This document shows positions 8,936 through 19,029 of a stretch of 64,000 nucleotides of DNA, one piece after another. Where the stretch lies: positions 1,364,001 to 1,428,000 of the forward strand of contig NC_010794.1 of assembly GCF_000019665.1 (NCBI RefSeq), read 5' to 3'. Origin of the DNA: Methylacidiphilum infernorum V4. GTDB lineage: Bacteria > Verrucomicrobiota > Verrucomicrobiia > Methylacidiphilales > Methylacidiphilaceae. The translations under genes and the position numbers were made by a program. Position 1 is the stretch's first letter; every line of letters starts with the position of its first letter. The notes below the pieces were generated by a model, which was not told the origin of the DNA, did not search any database, and saw nothing but the letters and a program-made list of their open reading frames with translations.

Positions 8936-9745
8936 CTACTTATCAAATTCCTCTTCCCTTCCCTCTTGTTTATAGGGTGCTTGCAAAGCATCAATGAGTA
9001 TTTTGGCTCCAGGAGGAGGATTAATTCTCCCAGATAGAATTTCTGAAGGACTGACCTCTCTCTTGTAATATTCTCTATTTGTATCGGGAGCCTCAACAAT
9101 GGCCGTACCCTCGATAGATATTCCTCCAAAAATGCCTTGACTCTGGCTATAAGTATAAATAGCGGCCATGGGCATAACTCCAGCTTCAGCCGTCCTGCCT
9201 ATAGGGCCAGCAGTTGCACTAATACTCCCTCCGATATTAAAATTTCCTCCCTTGGCAAAGGCTTCTACGGCTTCAGGGGTATTAAGAACAAGAATAAACT
9301 CTGTCGCATTAACCCCAATCTGAAACCCAAAGCCCACCCCTCCCACCGAGATCGCTGAAGGCCCCGACCATCCCTTGGAAGTCTTTGCGACAACTAAACC
9401 CGTTCCCCCTCTGCCACTAAAAATAAATCCCGCTTTAATTACAGTCAAAATGGCAAAACCCCGAGCATCTTGAAAAACAGATTGCGGTATAGATTTTTCA
9501 GGCATCTGCTTAAACCGGCGTATGATCGTCGCCGCCTGGTTGACCGTCCTTTGCAAATCCCAAGCAAAAGTCGGTTCCACAAGAAAAAGAAAAAGAATAA
9601 GAAGGAAAAACCGCCTTTTAGAAGCCAAGTTTCCTAAAAAAACCTGGGTATCAAACTCTTCTTTTACCGGACAAAAGAAAGCCCCTTTTACTCGGACCCA
9701 ATAGTCGAAAATCGGGAATATTTTCATTAAGGGAATAATGTCCAA
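8936..9745 (-). CDS. SYLF-domain (Ysc84/DUF500) secreted protein
   Basis: The body matches the SYLF lipid-binding fold: an N-terminal helix pair (TIIRRFKQMPEKSIP), then FQDARGFAILTVIKAGF, SGRGGTGLVVAK and a glycine-rich beta region ending near residue 225. A strong signal peptide (FFLLILFLFLVEPTFA) lies at about residues 46-62. That leaves an unusually long N-terminal extension if the ATG at 9745 is used. A TTG at 9628 with AGGAA just upstream gives a normal signal peptide and may be the true start. SYLF proteins bind membranes or lipids; the bacterial role is mostly unknown. Confidence 0.8.
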   Translation of the reverse strand: MDIIPLMKIFPIFDYWVRVKGAFFCPVKEEFDTQVFLGNLASKRRFFLLILFLFLVEPTFAWDLQRTVNQAATIIRRFKQMPEKSIPQSVFQDARGFAILTVIKAGFIFSGRGGTGLVVAKTSKGWSGPSAISVGGVGFGFQIGVNATEFILVLNTPEAVEAFAKGGNFNIGGSISATAGPIGRTAEAGVMPMAAIYTYSQSQGIFGGISIEGTAIVEAPDTNREYYKREVSPSEILSGRINPPPGAKILIDALQAPYKQEGREEEFDK

Positions 9746-9792
9746 AACAATTTTTTTTGGTCGGCCATGGGTAGTTCAAAAGCGGAGAAAAT

Positions 9793-11637
9793 TCAAGAAG
9801 GTATCCCTTCAAAAGAGTTGGTCACGATACCCTGATGTATGGCCATCGATCTAAAAAGCCCATCTTTGGTTATTAACTCTCCAAAGTTACCTCTCTGAAC
9901 AATCTGTCCTTTATCGATGACAAGAATTTCATCACAATCGGCAAGTGTCGAAAGTCGATGTGCAATAATGAGTACGGTTTTCCCTTTTTCCAGTTCATAA
10001 ATAGCCTGTTGCACAACCGATTCGCTATGAGAATCAAGGCTGGAGGTAGCTTCATCAAGAATCAGTATGGGACTGTTTCGAATAAAGGCTCTAGCTATGG
10101 ACAACCTTTGTCTTTGACCGCCGGAAAGTTTTACCCCTCTTTCACCAATGAGGGTGTCGTATCCTTGAGGTAGTTTTTCTATGAACTCATGAGCCCCAGC
10201 CATCTTGGCCGCTTGCTCAATTTCTTGGCGTGTGGCTCCCGCCCTACCCACAGCGATATTCTCGGCTATCGATCGATTAAAAATAACCACATCTTGACTC
10301 ACCAAAGAAAACAGGTTTCTTAAGTCTGCTATCTTAAGATCTCTTAGATCTTCTCCATCGATCAAAATGGCGCCTGAAATGGGGTCATAAAAACGGAGCA
10401 GAAGACTTGTCAGGGTTGTCTTCCCTGCCCCACTTCTACCGGCTATCCCCAATTTTTTCCCCTTTGGAATAACAAAGGAGAGATTTTTGAGAACCACTTC
10501 ATTCCCATAACTAAAAGAAACATTCGCAAATTCGATCTGCTTTTTAAACGCTTTAATGGAACTTGCTCCCGGTTTTTCAACAATCGTTGAACGGGTATCC
10601 AACAAATCGGTAAGCCTCCTCGCACTTAAAGCTCCTTCTTGAATTTTTACATTGGCATCAGCTAACCTCTTAATGGGAGCAAAAAAAAGAATGGCTCCGT
10701 TTGCTACCGCTGCCATATTAGCGATACTGATATTCTGCCATATAACACAAAGGATCAATAAAGAGAGGGCCAGGCTAGCCACAATGTCTATCATGGGGCT
10801 TACCATAGTTCCAGATATGGTCATCTTTGCCGCATGTTTGGCTAATTCGTTGGCCTGATGCCTAAAGATATCGATATTTTTCTTTTCAAGACAAAAGGCT
10901 TTGATGACATGAATTCCCGACAAAGACTCGAAGAGCAAGTTACTCTGAGCCACCGAATAAGATATAATTCCCATTGATGCTTCCCTGGCCTTTCTTGCCA
11001 GGGTTACCGCAGGAATGATACATCCGGGGACCAGAAGCATGGCCAGAATGGTCAGCCTCCAATCGATAAGGGCGCAAGAAAAAAGAATGATCGCTATGGT
11101 GATCGGATCCTTGGCTACATCAGTAAATAGGACGCTCACGGAATCATAAAAGGCCTTGGTGTCATTTAATATCCGTACGGCTAAGTCTCCCGTAGTCGAT
11201 TTATGGAAAAAATCGAGCGAGAGAGAATGCAACTTGGATAATATGGCCGTCTGCAGATCGGCGACAATTTTGGCTGCGGCCAGCGTCATAAAATAAGAAT
11301 TGAGGATCCTTAACAGGCCCCTAATCGTAGCGATCAAAGGTAAAATTAAAATGCCCCCGCAAATTCTTTTCCAATCGAGGGGCTCTTTGGCTTTGGGCAA
11401 CCACCTTCCCAGTTCATTTAAAGCTTTTTGATAAAAATGATTTTTCGAAGGAGCAACAACAGCCGTCGATGTTTTCGGGGCAGAAGAAAAATTGTCGATA
11501 GCCGCCTTGAGAATGAATAAATAGGCCCCATTAAAAGCTCCAAACAGGAATCCAGCAATTAACCCGGAAAATATCAGGGGCATTCGCCTTTTTAAAAAAG
11601 GCATAGAAAAAATTATAATTTTTTTAAGCTCTTGCAT
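9793..11637 (-). CDS. msbA: MsbA-type ABC exporter (permease-ATPase fusion)
   Basis: The 614 residues comprise an N-terminal six-helix membrane domain (to about residue 350) fused to an ABC ATPase domain. Walker A is GRSGAGKTTL, the signature is LSGGQRQRL, Walker B is ILILDEATSSLD, and the switch histidine is in IIAHRLST. The half-transporter works as a homodimer and is closest in layout to MsbA, which flips lipid A-core across the inner membrane; other lipid or drug exporters of this family cannot be excluded. A probable operon with the alpha/beta hydrolase upstream is suggested by strand. Confidence 0.85.
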   Translation of the reverse strand: MQELKKIIIFSMPFLKRRMPLIFSGLIAGFLFGAFNGAYLFILKAAIDNFSSAPKTSTAVVAPSKNHFYQKALNELGRWLPKAKEPLDWKRICGGILILPLIATIRGLLRILNSYFMTLAAAKIVADLQTAILSKLHSLSLDFFHKSTTGDLAVRILNDTKAFYDSVSVLFTDVAKDPITIAIILFSCALIDWRLTILAMLLVPGCIIPAVTLARKAREASMGIISYSVAQSNLLFESLSGIHVIKAFCLEKKNIDIFRHQANELAKHAAKMTISGTMVSPMIDIVASLALSLLILCVIWQNISIANMAAVANGAILFFAPIKRLADANVKIQEGALSARRLTDLLDTRSTIVEKPGASSIKAFKKQIEFANVSFSYGNEVVLKNLSFVIPKGKKLGIAGRSGAGKTTLTSLLLRFYDPISGAILIDGEDLRDLKIADLRNLFSLVSQDVVIFNRSIAENIAVGRAGATRQEIEQAAKMAGAHEFIEKLPQGYDTLIGERGVKLSGGQRQRLSIARAFIRNSPILILDEATSSLDSHSESVVQQAIYELEKGKTVLIIAHRLSTLADCDEILVIDKGQIVQRGNFGELITKDGLFRSMAIHQGIVTNSFEGIPS

Positions 11638-11774
11638 TGAAAATAAACGACTTACAATTCTTTGTTACAAAAAAAACTTCCCTCCAACTGGTTCTCCATA
11701 CCATCAATCCAAGGCTTAAATCAGCCCTTATTTTCATCCAACCGTAAAGAAAAGCCATAAAAAAGATGAAACTT

Positions 11775-12599
11775 TTAAATAGTCCGCAGCGACCTTGCCA
11801 GATAAGAGTATAAAGTATTTTCACTTTTTCCAAGAAAAAGCCGTAACAGCTCCATAAATTCTTCGAATCTTTCATAATGAATCCAATGTCCTGCTCCCCG
11901 TAAAATGACAGCGGAAGCTCCAGGAAAAGAAAACCTTATTCTAGGAATAAAAGAAGGATGAAAATAAGGGGATTTTTCACCAAAAACAAAGAGGCTTTTC
12001 CCAAAATATTGAGCAGGCATGTGAGGAAAAGAATTTAATATTTCAATCGAATTTTCAATTCCTTCCAAGTTTATTCTCCATCCATACTTGTTCGATTCGT
12101 AAACCAGATTTGTAAGAAGGAAACGCACAAGACTGCCCTCATCAATTTCTTTAGAAAGGAAAATTTCGGCTTCTTTTCTACTTTTTATATGTTCTAGTGG
12201 CAATCCTTTTAAAGCTTTAAGAACTCTTAGATGCATTTCCAAGACCTCTTGTCCATAATCAACGGGTGCAATATCCAACACGACAAGGCCTTTTACCTTA
12301 TCTTGAAAAGTTTGTGCCAAAGCCATGGCCAATTTTCCTCCAAGGGAATGACCTACAATATAAACGGGGAAAATATCAAGTTGGCCAACGGTTTGCAGGA
12401 CATCTCCAATCATCTGGGGGTAATCCATAAAAGTTGCTTTCGGCGACAGTCCATGGTTTCTTAAGTCGAAAGCAAAGACCCTATACAATTGGCCAAGATC
12501 TTGAGCAACGGCATTCCAGTTAAAACTACTTCCATACAAGCCATGGAATAAAAACACACTCTCTCCCTTTTGCCCTACCTGTCTAAAATAAAGTTTCAC
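11775..12599 (-). CDS. Alpha/beta-fold hydrolase
   Basis: The 274-residue single-domain hydrolase has an oxyanion-type HG motif (FLFHGLYGSSFNW, about residues 17-29) and a nucleophile elbow VGHSLGG with the serine near residue 98. The late histidine is in GAGHWIHYE. The catalytic triad is therefore intact. It resembles the YbfF/esterase branch of the superfamily; the substrate is unknown. The gene lies between the exporter and a conserved hypothetical gene, all on the minus strand with short gaps. Confidence 0.85.
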   Translation of the reverse strand: MKLYFRQVGQKGESVFLFHGLYGSSFNWNAVAQDLGQLYRVFAFDLRNHGLSPKATFMDYPQMIGDVLQTVGQLDIFPVYIVGHSLGGKLAMALAQTFQDKVKGLVVLDIAPVDYGQEVLEMHLRVLKALKGLPLEHIKSRKEAEIFLSKEIDEGSLVRFLLTNLVYESNKYGWRINLEGIENSIEILNSFPHMPAQYFGKSLFVFGEKSPYFHPSFIPRIRFSFPGASAVILRGAGHWIHYERFEEFMELLRLFLGKSENTLYSYLARSLRTI

Positions 12600-12615
12600 T
12601 TCAAGTAATCCTATC

Positions 12616-13380
12616 CTACTCTTTTCGATTACTCCGCTTCTGTCTTGTAGGGAAGTCTTTTTGAGAACGATTTTTGTCTTCCGATTCTTTTCTCTTGATT
12701 ACCGAATAGAGGATAGCCTCTTCAAGATATTTTATCCATGGCCCATGAGGAACTTCCTTTTCTGCAATGAATCTCCAACTTACTTTATCCATTCCTCCAA
12801 GCCCCAAGTATTCTTTAACCGCTGGAGAAACATCAATTCCAGATTTCGACTTCGGTTTACAGGATCCAAATACATAGCAATAATCATCCGCCACATAGGG
12901 TCCAACATCCATCCACTGGGCATATACCACTTTTTCCCATTTGTTCTTTATCTCTACCCAATGACCCTTACATTGGGATTTCCCAGGAGAAAGGCTCGAA
13001 TCGTACCAAGGAATCCACTTTTTGGCTATACGGGGATAGGCAACGTCGTTAAAGGGAAGAGCCACATAAAAGGGATTGAGAGTTGCCGCGTGCGTTCCCG
13101 GAAGCAGACCCGCCCTTGCTTTAGGGCTATCTTCTCCTCCATAATTTCTGATCCAATGTTCATCCCAAGCACTTCTAAAAATCCCCTTCGGACTCCATTG
13201 AGTAATATCCGTTCCTATCCAAAATACGGTGGCAGGGATATCCCTATGCCAATGCCCTTCGGGTAAGGGTTCATGACAGCAACTCTTGATCCCTTCTCCC
13301 CTTCCTTTTAACGGGGGATCCGAGACACAGAAAAAAAAGTAAATGAAACAAAGAGAAAAAAAAGGCAAAAAAAGAAACAT
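12616..13380 (-). CDS. Conserved secreted hypothetical protein, possible double-psi beta-barrel
   Basis: The product has 254 residues with a hydrophobic signal (residues 1-19). Blocks such as TLNPFYVALPFND, CKGHWVEI, YAQWMDVGPY and GIDVSPAVKEYLGL recall RlpA-like double-psi barrel proteins, in which a similar block holds catalytic or structural residues. The C-terminus is a basic low-complexity tail. Its ATG overlaps the stop of the coiled-coil gene (TAATG), so translation is probably coupled. Function is not known; a cell-wall role is a guess from fold resemblance only. Confidence 0.6.
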   Translation of the reverse strand: MFLFLPFFSLCFIYFFFCVSDPPLKGRGEGIKSCCHEPLPEGHWHRDIPATVFWIGTDITQWSPKGIFRSAWDEHWIRNYGGEDSPKARAGLLPGTHAATLNPFYVALPFNDVAYPRIAKKWIPWYDSSLSPGKSQCKGHWVEIKNKWEKVVYAQWMDVGPYVADDYCYVFGSCKPKSKSGIDVSPAVKEYLGLGGMDKVSWRFIAEKEVPHGPWIKYLEEAILYSVIKRKESEDKNRSQKDFPTRQKRSNRKE

Positions 13381-14945
13381 TACCTAAAAAGGGAAAAGAA
13401 TTCTCTTTTAACTTTCTTCCATGAATGAACGAGTTCTTCTTCAGCGGAACGATTATAACGCCTTCTTCTCTTCTTGGGATGAGCCTGTGAAGAAGAGACT
13501 TGAGGGCCGCCCTTTACTTGTCCATATTCTTCCTTTGTATTTTCTTTGGTTTCTTCCGGGGATGAAGGGGGAGTTACTTGCTGGAGCTGGCTGGCCGTAG
13601 TTTCCTTGTTGGGGAGAGCTGGAGAAGGAGGGAGCCGGTGGTTTAGCCCCTGAAGTTGATCCTGAGCCAACGACTTTTCTTTTTCTTTGGCTAACTGTTG
13701 TTGTAATTCCATAACCTTTTTTTGAAGGGCCACATTTTGGCTACTGACCGATCCCAATAGCTGCTCCTCTCGCTTTTTACTGCGAGCCAGTTCTTCTTCA
13801 AGTTTATTGACCCTGCTCTTGAGCGCTTCCACCTCTGTGGCATTTTCTGTCGTACGCGTCTGAAGACTCTGAATTTCGCTTTTCTTCGAAAGCCTAGCCA
13901 TCTGCTCTTCAATCCGTTGCATATGTTCTTTTAAAAGGCTCAGTTGCTGGTAATCCACCAAAGAAGGATTAAGCTGAGTCATTCTATTTTGTTCTTGCCT
14001 GGCTTGGGCCAATTCAGCCTCCAGTTTTTGGACCCTTTCTTCAAGAAGAACGACTTGGTTTGCTTTTGTACTTTGTTCCAGATTTTTTTGTATAATCTGC
14101 AACTGCTCTTCTTTCGTCCGTTTTAGGGCGAGCTCCAGAGACTGCACTTTCTGAGCAAGATCCTTCATTTTTGCTACTTCACTTTCAGCTTGCTTCGGGT
14201 TGGCTTTTGCAGCATTGGCTCTTCTCAATTCTTCCTCTAAATCGCCCAGTTTTTTTTGTAAGTTTAGTACTTCAGGACTGTTTCTGCTTTGGGCCTGGGC
14301 TTGTGCCAATTCTTTTTGCAAGGAAGAAACCTGAGTGGTTAGTTCATTAATCCTTTGTTCTTGAGCTTCAAGCTGCTTCTTTCTTGCTTGCTTGACTTGC
14401 ACAAGTTCTTTTTGAAGGGCTTGGAAAAGATCCTGGATTTCTGCCGTCTGCTTGGCCTGTTCTGGACTTTTAGAAAGCCCAGATTTTGCTTTCTCCAAGT
14501 CGGCCAACTTTTCTTCAATTTCATTAAGCCTGTTTTCCAAGGCCTTGCTTTCAGCCGATTCTTGGGCTTGAGAAGGTTGGGTGGGATTTACAGCTAAACC
14601 GGCTAGTTTGTTTTGTATTTCTAGTTGTTTTTCATGCACATAATTCAAGCGGTATTCAACAAGTCTTGGTTCCCATTTTGGATTGGTTTTCTTTAACTCA
14701 AGCAGTTTACTTTCAGCTTCTTTATACTTGGAAGAAGCTTCTTGATAATCCTTTTTTTCCAAGCTCCTATCTCCTTCTTGAATGGTCACATAAATATCCA
14801 AAAAAAGATCTTGGGGAATCACGGCCGGACTTCTTGATAAAGGAGCGGAAAAGGCTAGGAATGATGATAAATAAAAAATAAATAGGACTTGGAAAACAGG
14901 GATCAAAAAAGTTTCTTTTTTAACATCTCTCCCCATAACGATCAT
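13380..14945 (-). CDS. Secreted coiled-coil protein
   Basis: The 521-residue product has an N-terminal signal (about residues 12-33), a TPR-like helical pair (GDRSLEKKDYQEASSKYKEAES) and then about 300 residues of heptad-rich coiled coil (Leu/Glu/Lys/Gln). A Pro/Ser/Lys-rich tail with a basic KKRRRRYN patch follows. No enzymatic motif is visible. Such proteins are common in Verrucomicrobia/Planctomycetes envelopes, but no specific function is assigned. The following gene is translationally coupled. Confidence 0.7.
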   Translation of the reverse strand: MIVMGRDVKKETFLIPVFQVLFIFYLSSFLAFSAPLSRSPAVIPQDLFLDIYVTIQEGDRSLEKKDYQEASSKYKEAESKLLELKKTNPKWEPRLVEYRLNYVHEKQLEIQNKLAGLAVNPTQPSQAQESAESKALENRLNEIEEKLADLEKAKSGLSKSPEQAKQTAEIQDLFQALQKELVQVKQARKKQLEAQEQRINELTTQVSSLQKELAQAQAQSRNSPEVLNLQKKLGDLEEELRRANAAKANPKQAESEVAKMKDLAQKVQSLELALKRTKEEQLQIIQKNLEQSTKANQVVLLEERVQKLEAELAQARQEQNRMTQLNPSLVDYQQLSLLKEHMQRIEEQMARLSKKSEIQSLQTRTTENATEVEALKSRVNKLEEELARSKKREEQLLGSVSSQNVALQKKVMELQQQLAKEKEKSLAQDQLQGLNHRLPPSPALPNKETTASQLQQVTPPSSPEETKENTKEEYGQVKGGPQVSSSQAHPKKRRRRYNRSAEEELVHSWKKVKREFFSLFR

Positions 14946-14994
14946 TTTAAATAAAAATAAGACCTCCTTTCTTAAACAACAACGAAAAAAAAAG

Positions 14995-15065
14995 AGCGGG
15001 TGAAGGGAATCGAACCCTCGCTTCAGGCTTGGGAAGCCCGTGTTCTACCATTGAACTACACCCGC
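14995..15065 (-). tRNA. tRNA-Gly (anticodon CCC)
   Basis: A 71-nt cloverleaf folds on the minus strand: acceptor GCGGGTG/CACCCGC, D arm with AATGGTAGA, anticodon stem CGGGC/GCCTG around the loop TTCCCAA (anticodon CCC), T arm with TTCGATT. The discriminator is T and no CCA is encoded. Confidence 0.95.
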
Positions 15066-15066
15066 T

Positions 15067-15575
15067 AAAAGCAAAAAAAGAATTCAAAACGCCAATTGTA
15101 GAAATAGTTTGTCAGAATCTTTCACTTTTGTCAAAATGCTACGGTGTTTAATTTTTTTCTTTTAAAATTGGACCCTTTTTCTCGGGCAAGCTGCCGGCTC
15201 ATCAGTCTTAAGTCATTGGATCTCTCCTCTCTACGAAATCGGCTTATTGTTTCTTCACCTTCTTTAACCTCTGCACATGCCCAAGCCTAGAATTCAGGGG
15301 CTAAGCTAATAACTTCAACTTGTTGTCGAGTTTGTCACTCCCTCGGCTGCGCTATGGCATTCTACAACACTTTGCCCATCCAGGAAAAAAAAGCTGGCAA
15401 TTCTTTCTATCCCTATTTAACCCCCTTGTTCTCTACCGTTTTTCGATCCAACTCCATTTTTTTATAAAAATGGATTAAATGCTGGCATAAAATCAGCTTA
15501 TGTCTTTTATATAAAACAAATGTATTTTATAAAATACTTATCCTTCCATTTGTAAGATTTAACACCAAATTTCTC
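15067..15575. other. Gap without a recognised gene
   Basis: About 500 bases separate tRNA-Gly from the TonB-dependent receptor gene. Nothing is clearly coding. The part at 15280-15400 is somewhat GC-richer, and the minus strand gives a broken reading with Arg/Glu-rich peptides, but stops interrupt it and no family is recognised. The last 100 bases are AT-rich and presumably hold the receptor promoter. Confidence 0.4.
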
Positions 15576-18173
15576 ATGAAAACTTTGCTCATCCCAAGAA
15601 ACTTTGAAGCCAAAGAGTACCTTTTTTCCCCTTGCCTTGTTCAAAAGAAACTGTGCAGTCTTTTCATCAGCCTTTTTTTTTGTCTTTCGGCAATAGGTTA
15701 TACCGATAGCAATTCTTCTTTACCCCTCAACTCGGGGAATATAAATACTGAAGATCCTTCCGAGCCAAATGAGACGACTTCCGGAAGTAACCGGCAAAAA
15801 AACAACGACCCGAGCGCTACCCTACCCGAGGTAACCGTAACGGCGGTGGGACCAACGGAGAATATCTTACCTACGGCTCATTCGAACACCTCGGTATATG
15901 CTATCCCCCTTGATGTTATCGATATTCCTCGAAGCGTGACCCCGATTTCCCATGGATTAGCCCAGTCGGCAGGTATCGGACAGTTTGGATACCTAGATCC
16001 TCTTTCTACAGCATTTCTTGTTCCGGCCGCATTGACCCAAATTAATTATGGGATAGCCAGCGCACCGACCATTCGCGGCCGCAACGGCTTAACCCTTATT
16101 AATGGGATTGAAGAAACCTTAAATAATAATTCTGAACAAAATATCCCCTGGAACTACAACATGGTCGAATCGATGGATATTGTCGAGGGGCCTTCAAATG
16201 CCGTTTTTGGAGCCACCCAAGTATCCGGGGGCTACATCAACTATATCACCAAGCAGCCCTACTTCGACAATTTTCGGGGCTACATGTGGGATACCCTAGG
16301 AATGTATGAGGAATACATGTGGGGAGCGGACATAGGAGGACCCATCGACAAGGATAAAAAATTAGCTTACCGCTTTAGCTACATGGGACAAGAAAACGGG
16401 AGTTACTACCAATATCAAAGGAATGATCAGCAAAATTTTTATCTAGCCCTAGGCTATCACCCTACGGAGTCTTATTCTATCGATTTATACACGGATTTAG
16501 GCACTTATGATTTTACCCCGATGTGGGGGATGATCAATAGACCCACCCAAGAGCTCATCGATGAGGGCCTTTATCTCCCCGGGGCCCTCTCTCCTACACT
16601 TGCCAACACGGGGATAATCAACAATCCTCCTGCTTCTTCCTATCTAGGTTCTCCCGTAGGCATCAGTCGCAGAAATGTACTCCTCAACCCCACGGATGGA
16701 GGCTACGGGACAACAGGACTGACCCAAGTCATTCAAAAATTTTTCATCAATGAAGATTTCCAAGTAATCAACAACACTTTTTTCTGGTATCACGATGATC
16801 AATGGATTCTTCATCCTCTTTTTTACGACGAATCCTGCCGCGGAGATTATGAAATCGACAACCGAACCGAATGCCGGCTTTATTTTGATACAATCCCTCA
16901 AGGGAAGGAAAAAAAGGAGAAAGAACCGAGCTATCCTGTTCTAGGCCAGGTACTCTTTTCTCACTCCCTGGACGGAGGAGTGGAAATGCATTATCAAAAA
17001 AATCTCGATTATAACTCTGATTCATTTATCGTGCTGAACAGTTACAGCCTCATCAATCAAAATCCCCTCCTTTGGAACGCAGAACTTTCCAAGTACTTTC
17101 AAGCCAGGATTGGCAATCCCAAAGCATCTTTTGGAGGCGAGTGGCCGATACCCGGGGCACCTCAAGGTTACTATTTTGAACCGGCCAACTTGGCAGCAGG
17201 AAGCACCGATTGTCATTATGGAGCCATTTCCCCTTTTATCCTGGACAACATAAACATAACAGAGAGACTTTCGGTTATTATAGGAGCCCGGGCTACGGGT
17301 TACTTTGTTTCAGCCCAAACTCCCCCCGGAACTCCTCCCATCCTTTTTGAGCAACTCTCAACAACCCAACTCACTCCCCTAGTGGACGGTGGAACGGTTT
17401 ATAAAGTTTTTCCTTGGTTAAGCGCTTATTTCGATTTTAACTGGGGCTACGTGGTTAATGCTGCGGACATGGGGGGATTTTCTCCCTTCTTTGGACCCTC
17501 GCAGTTCCATTTGCTCAACGAGCTCTACGAGGGGGGATTTAAATTTGATCTCCTCAAGCATTCCCTATTTGCCGCTCTTGATGCCTTTTCCCAGTTTACT
17601 TACCTTAACAATAGGGCCGGTCCAGCAACACCATCCACGGTCAACGGCTTTGAGGCAAGTATAAATTATCAACCTGGCCGTCATTTCTGGGCCAAATTGG
17701 GTTATGCCTACATGCATGGCACAGAAGACTGGACATCCGTAGGACATGGACCTCCCATGTACCAAACCTATTCGACAGCTTTTGCCTTGCAACAGAACCT
17801 TCCTTTAAACAACAACCAAATGTATCCGGTGGGAATTTACAATTTTCTTGGCTTCCCAGAACAAATTTTCAGCGGCCTTGTTACTTACAGACTCGATAGC
17901 GGGATAGGGATAACCATGGGAGGGCTGGTCATGAGCGAGCAGTATCTAGGATATAATTATATAACCCATATCCCTACGCAGTTTATTCTCAATGCCACCC
18001 TTTTTTACACCGCTCCAAGATGGGAGGCGAGGCTCTATTTTTATAACTTTACCAACGAACCCTATTGGCTTGCTTTTGGAATGGGAGCAAACGGAACAAG
18101 GACATTTAATTTCGAGGATATTGTAGCTGGAATGCCGTTTTGGATCCAAGCCACCTTGGTTTACAAGTTTTAA
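15576..18173 (+). CDS. TonB-dependent outer-membrane receptor
   Basis: The 865 residues begin with a signal region (about residues 25-42). A low-complexity stretch precedes a likely TonB box (LPEVTVTAVG, about residues 85-94), and a plug domain follows with IRGRNGLTLINGIEE and VEGPSNAVFGATQVSGGYIN. The remainder is a beta-barrel ending in an aromatic terminal strand (WIQATLVYKF), as required for outer-membrane insertion. It resembles ferric-siderophore-type receptors; the ligand (iron or copper chelate) cannot be decided. No TonB, ExbB or regulator gene is adjacent. Confidence 0.9.
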   Translation: MKTLLIPRNFEAKEYLFSPCLVQKKLCSLFISLFFCLSAIGYTDSNSSLPLNSGNINTEDPSEPNETTSGSNRQKNNDPSATLPEVTVTAVGPTENILPTAHSNTSVYAIPLDVIDIPRSVTPISHGLAQSAGIGQFGYLDPLSTAFLVPAALTQINYGIASAPTIRGRNGLTLINGIEETLNNNSEQNIPWNYNMVESMDIVEGPSNAVFGATQVSGGYINYITKQPYFDNFRGYMWDTLGMYEEYMWGADIGGPIDKDKKLAYRFSYMGQENGSYYQYQRNDQQNFYLALGYHPTESYSIDLYTDLGTYDFTPMWGMINRPTQELIDEGLYLPGALSPTLANTGIINNPPASSYLGSPVGISRRNVLLNPTDGGYGTTGLTQVIQKFFINEDFQVINNTFFWYHDDQWILHPLFYDESCRGDYEIDNRTECRLYFDTIPQGKEKKEKEPSYPVLGQVLFSHSLDGGVEMHYQKNLDYNSDSFIVLNSYSLINQNPLLWNAELSKYFQARIGNPKASFGGEWPIPGAPQGYYFEPANLAAGSTDCHYGAISPFILDNINITERLSVIIGARATGYFVSAQTPPGTPPILFEQLSTTQLTPLVDGGTVYKVFPWLSAYFDFNWGYVVNAADMGGFSPFFGPSQFHLLNELYEGGFKFDLLKHSLFAALDAFSQFTYLNNRAGPATPSTVNGFEASINYQPGRHFWAKLGYAYMHGTEDWTSVGHGPPMYQTYSTAFALQQNLPLNNNQMYPVGIYNFLGFPEQIFSGLVTYRLDSGIGITMGGLVMSEQYLGYNYITHIPTQFILNATLFYTAPRWEARLYFYNFTNEPYWLAFGMGANGTRTFNFEDIVAGMPFWIQATLVYKF

Positions 18174-18246
18174 CAGGGAGCAGGGCCATTGATCTTTCTC
18201 TTACCTAAACTATAGATTTTAATTCTTTTTCCGGGTATATTATGGA

Positions 18247-18798
18247 GTGGATAAAAATCTATTTTTTTATATTTGGATTTTTTTTCTTCTGCTGATTCAT
18301 GGGGGAAGTTCTCTTTTTAGCCTTACCCATCAACATAAAGAGATTGAACAAAAAGTTTCGGCGATTCTTTATAAAGATTTGTATCCCGAAGCCGGCGAAA
18401 AAATCGTTACGTTAAATATCGATTATATCGATAAGAAAAAAACCCCTGCCATTGTGGCATCTTGGCTTGTCCATCTTGTTGATGATGGACTTCATTACAA
18501 GCCTCTTTTTCATCCGCCCTCGACATTGGACACCGAAGAAGTCTACGGGATGGGGCGTTTCCGATTAAAAGAAAACTTTTCAGTGGATTTAAACGATCCC
18601 CTGACAAAACAAGGTCTTGAAAGCTGGCGTGAAAAGCTGATCAAAGTAAGAGACCTAATGAGACAGGTTGTCGTTCTTCGTTGCATGTATTTTTGCCGCC
18701 ATAATTATGGAAAAAATACGGAAAGTGATTTAAACAGTGCCCTTGCCCAGCTCCACAATCTGGCGATCCAAGAAAAGCCCAAAACGGTCTTGAAATAA
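18247..18798 (+). CDS. Hypothetical secreted protein
   Basis: The product is about 183 residues from a GTG start, with a hydrophobic signal at about residues 5-25. The mature part is mixed alpha/beta with a pair of cysteines late in the chain (LRCMYFCRHNYG). No family is recognised. It follows the TonB-dependent receptor by about 70 bases on the same strand and may be co-transcribed. The start is uncertain because an ATG five bases upstream is in another frame. Confidence 0.5.
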   Translation: MDKNLFFYIWIFFLLLIHGGSSLFSLTHQHKEIEQKVSAILYKDLYPEAGEKIVTLNIDYIDKKKTPAIVASWLVHLVDDGLHYKPLFHPPSTLDTEEVYGMGRFRLKENFSVDLNDPLTKQGLESWREKLIKVRDLMRQVVVLRCMYFCRHNYGKNTESDLNSALAQLHNLAIQEKPKTVLK

Positions 18799-19029
18799 AT
18801 CATTGATGTCCCTTTTCAGAACAACCTAGCAAGGGATAGAGCTTTTCTTTTATTTTGAAAAATTCGATTCCTTAAGATATTATAAAGCCTATCCAGGCTC
18901 CTTGAAAGGGAATGAAAGCCAAAAGATCGGTTCATCAATAAGGGTAAAAAAGAAAGCAATACGGGCTTGATTTATTGATGAGAAAATAATAGTTTCCTAT
19001 TCTTTCTGTTAAAGGTGAAATAAAAAAGT

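Noticed and set aside
15180-15400. Possible transposase fragment on the minus strand
   Set aside because: The reading is broken by several stops and no family motif is recognisable.
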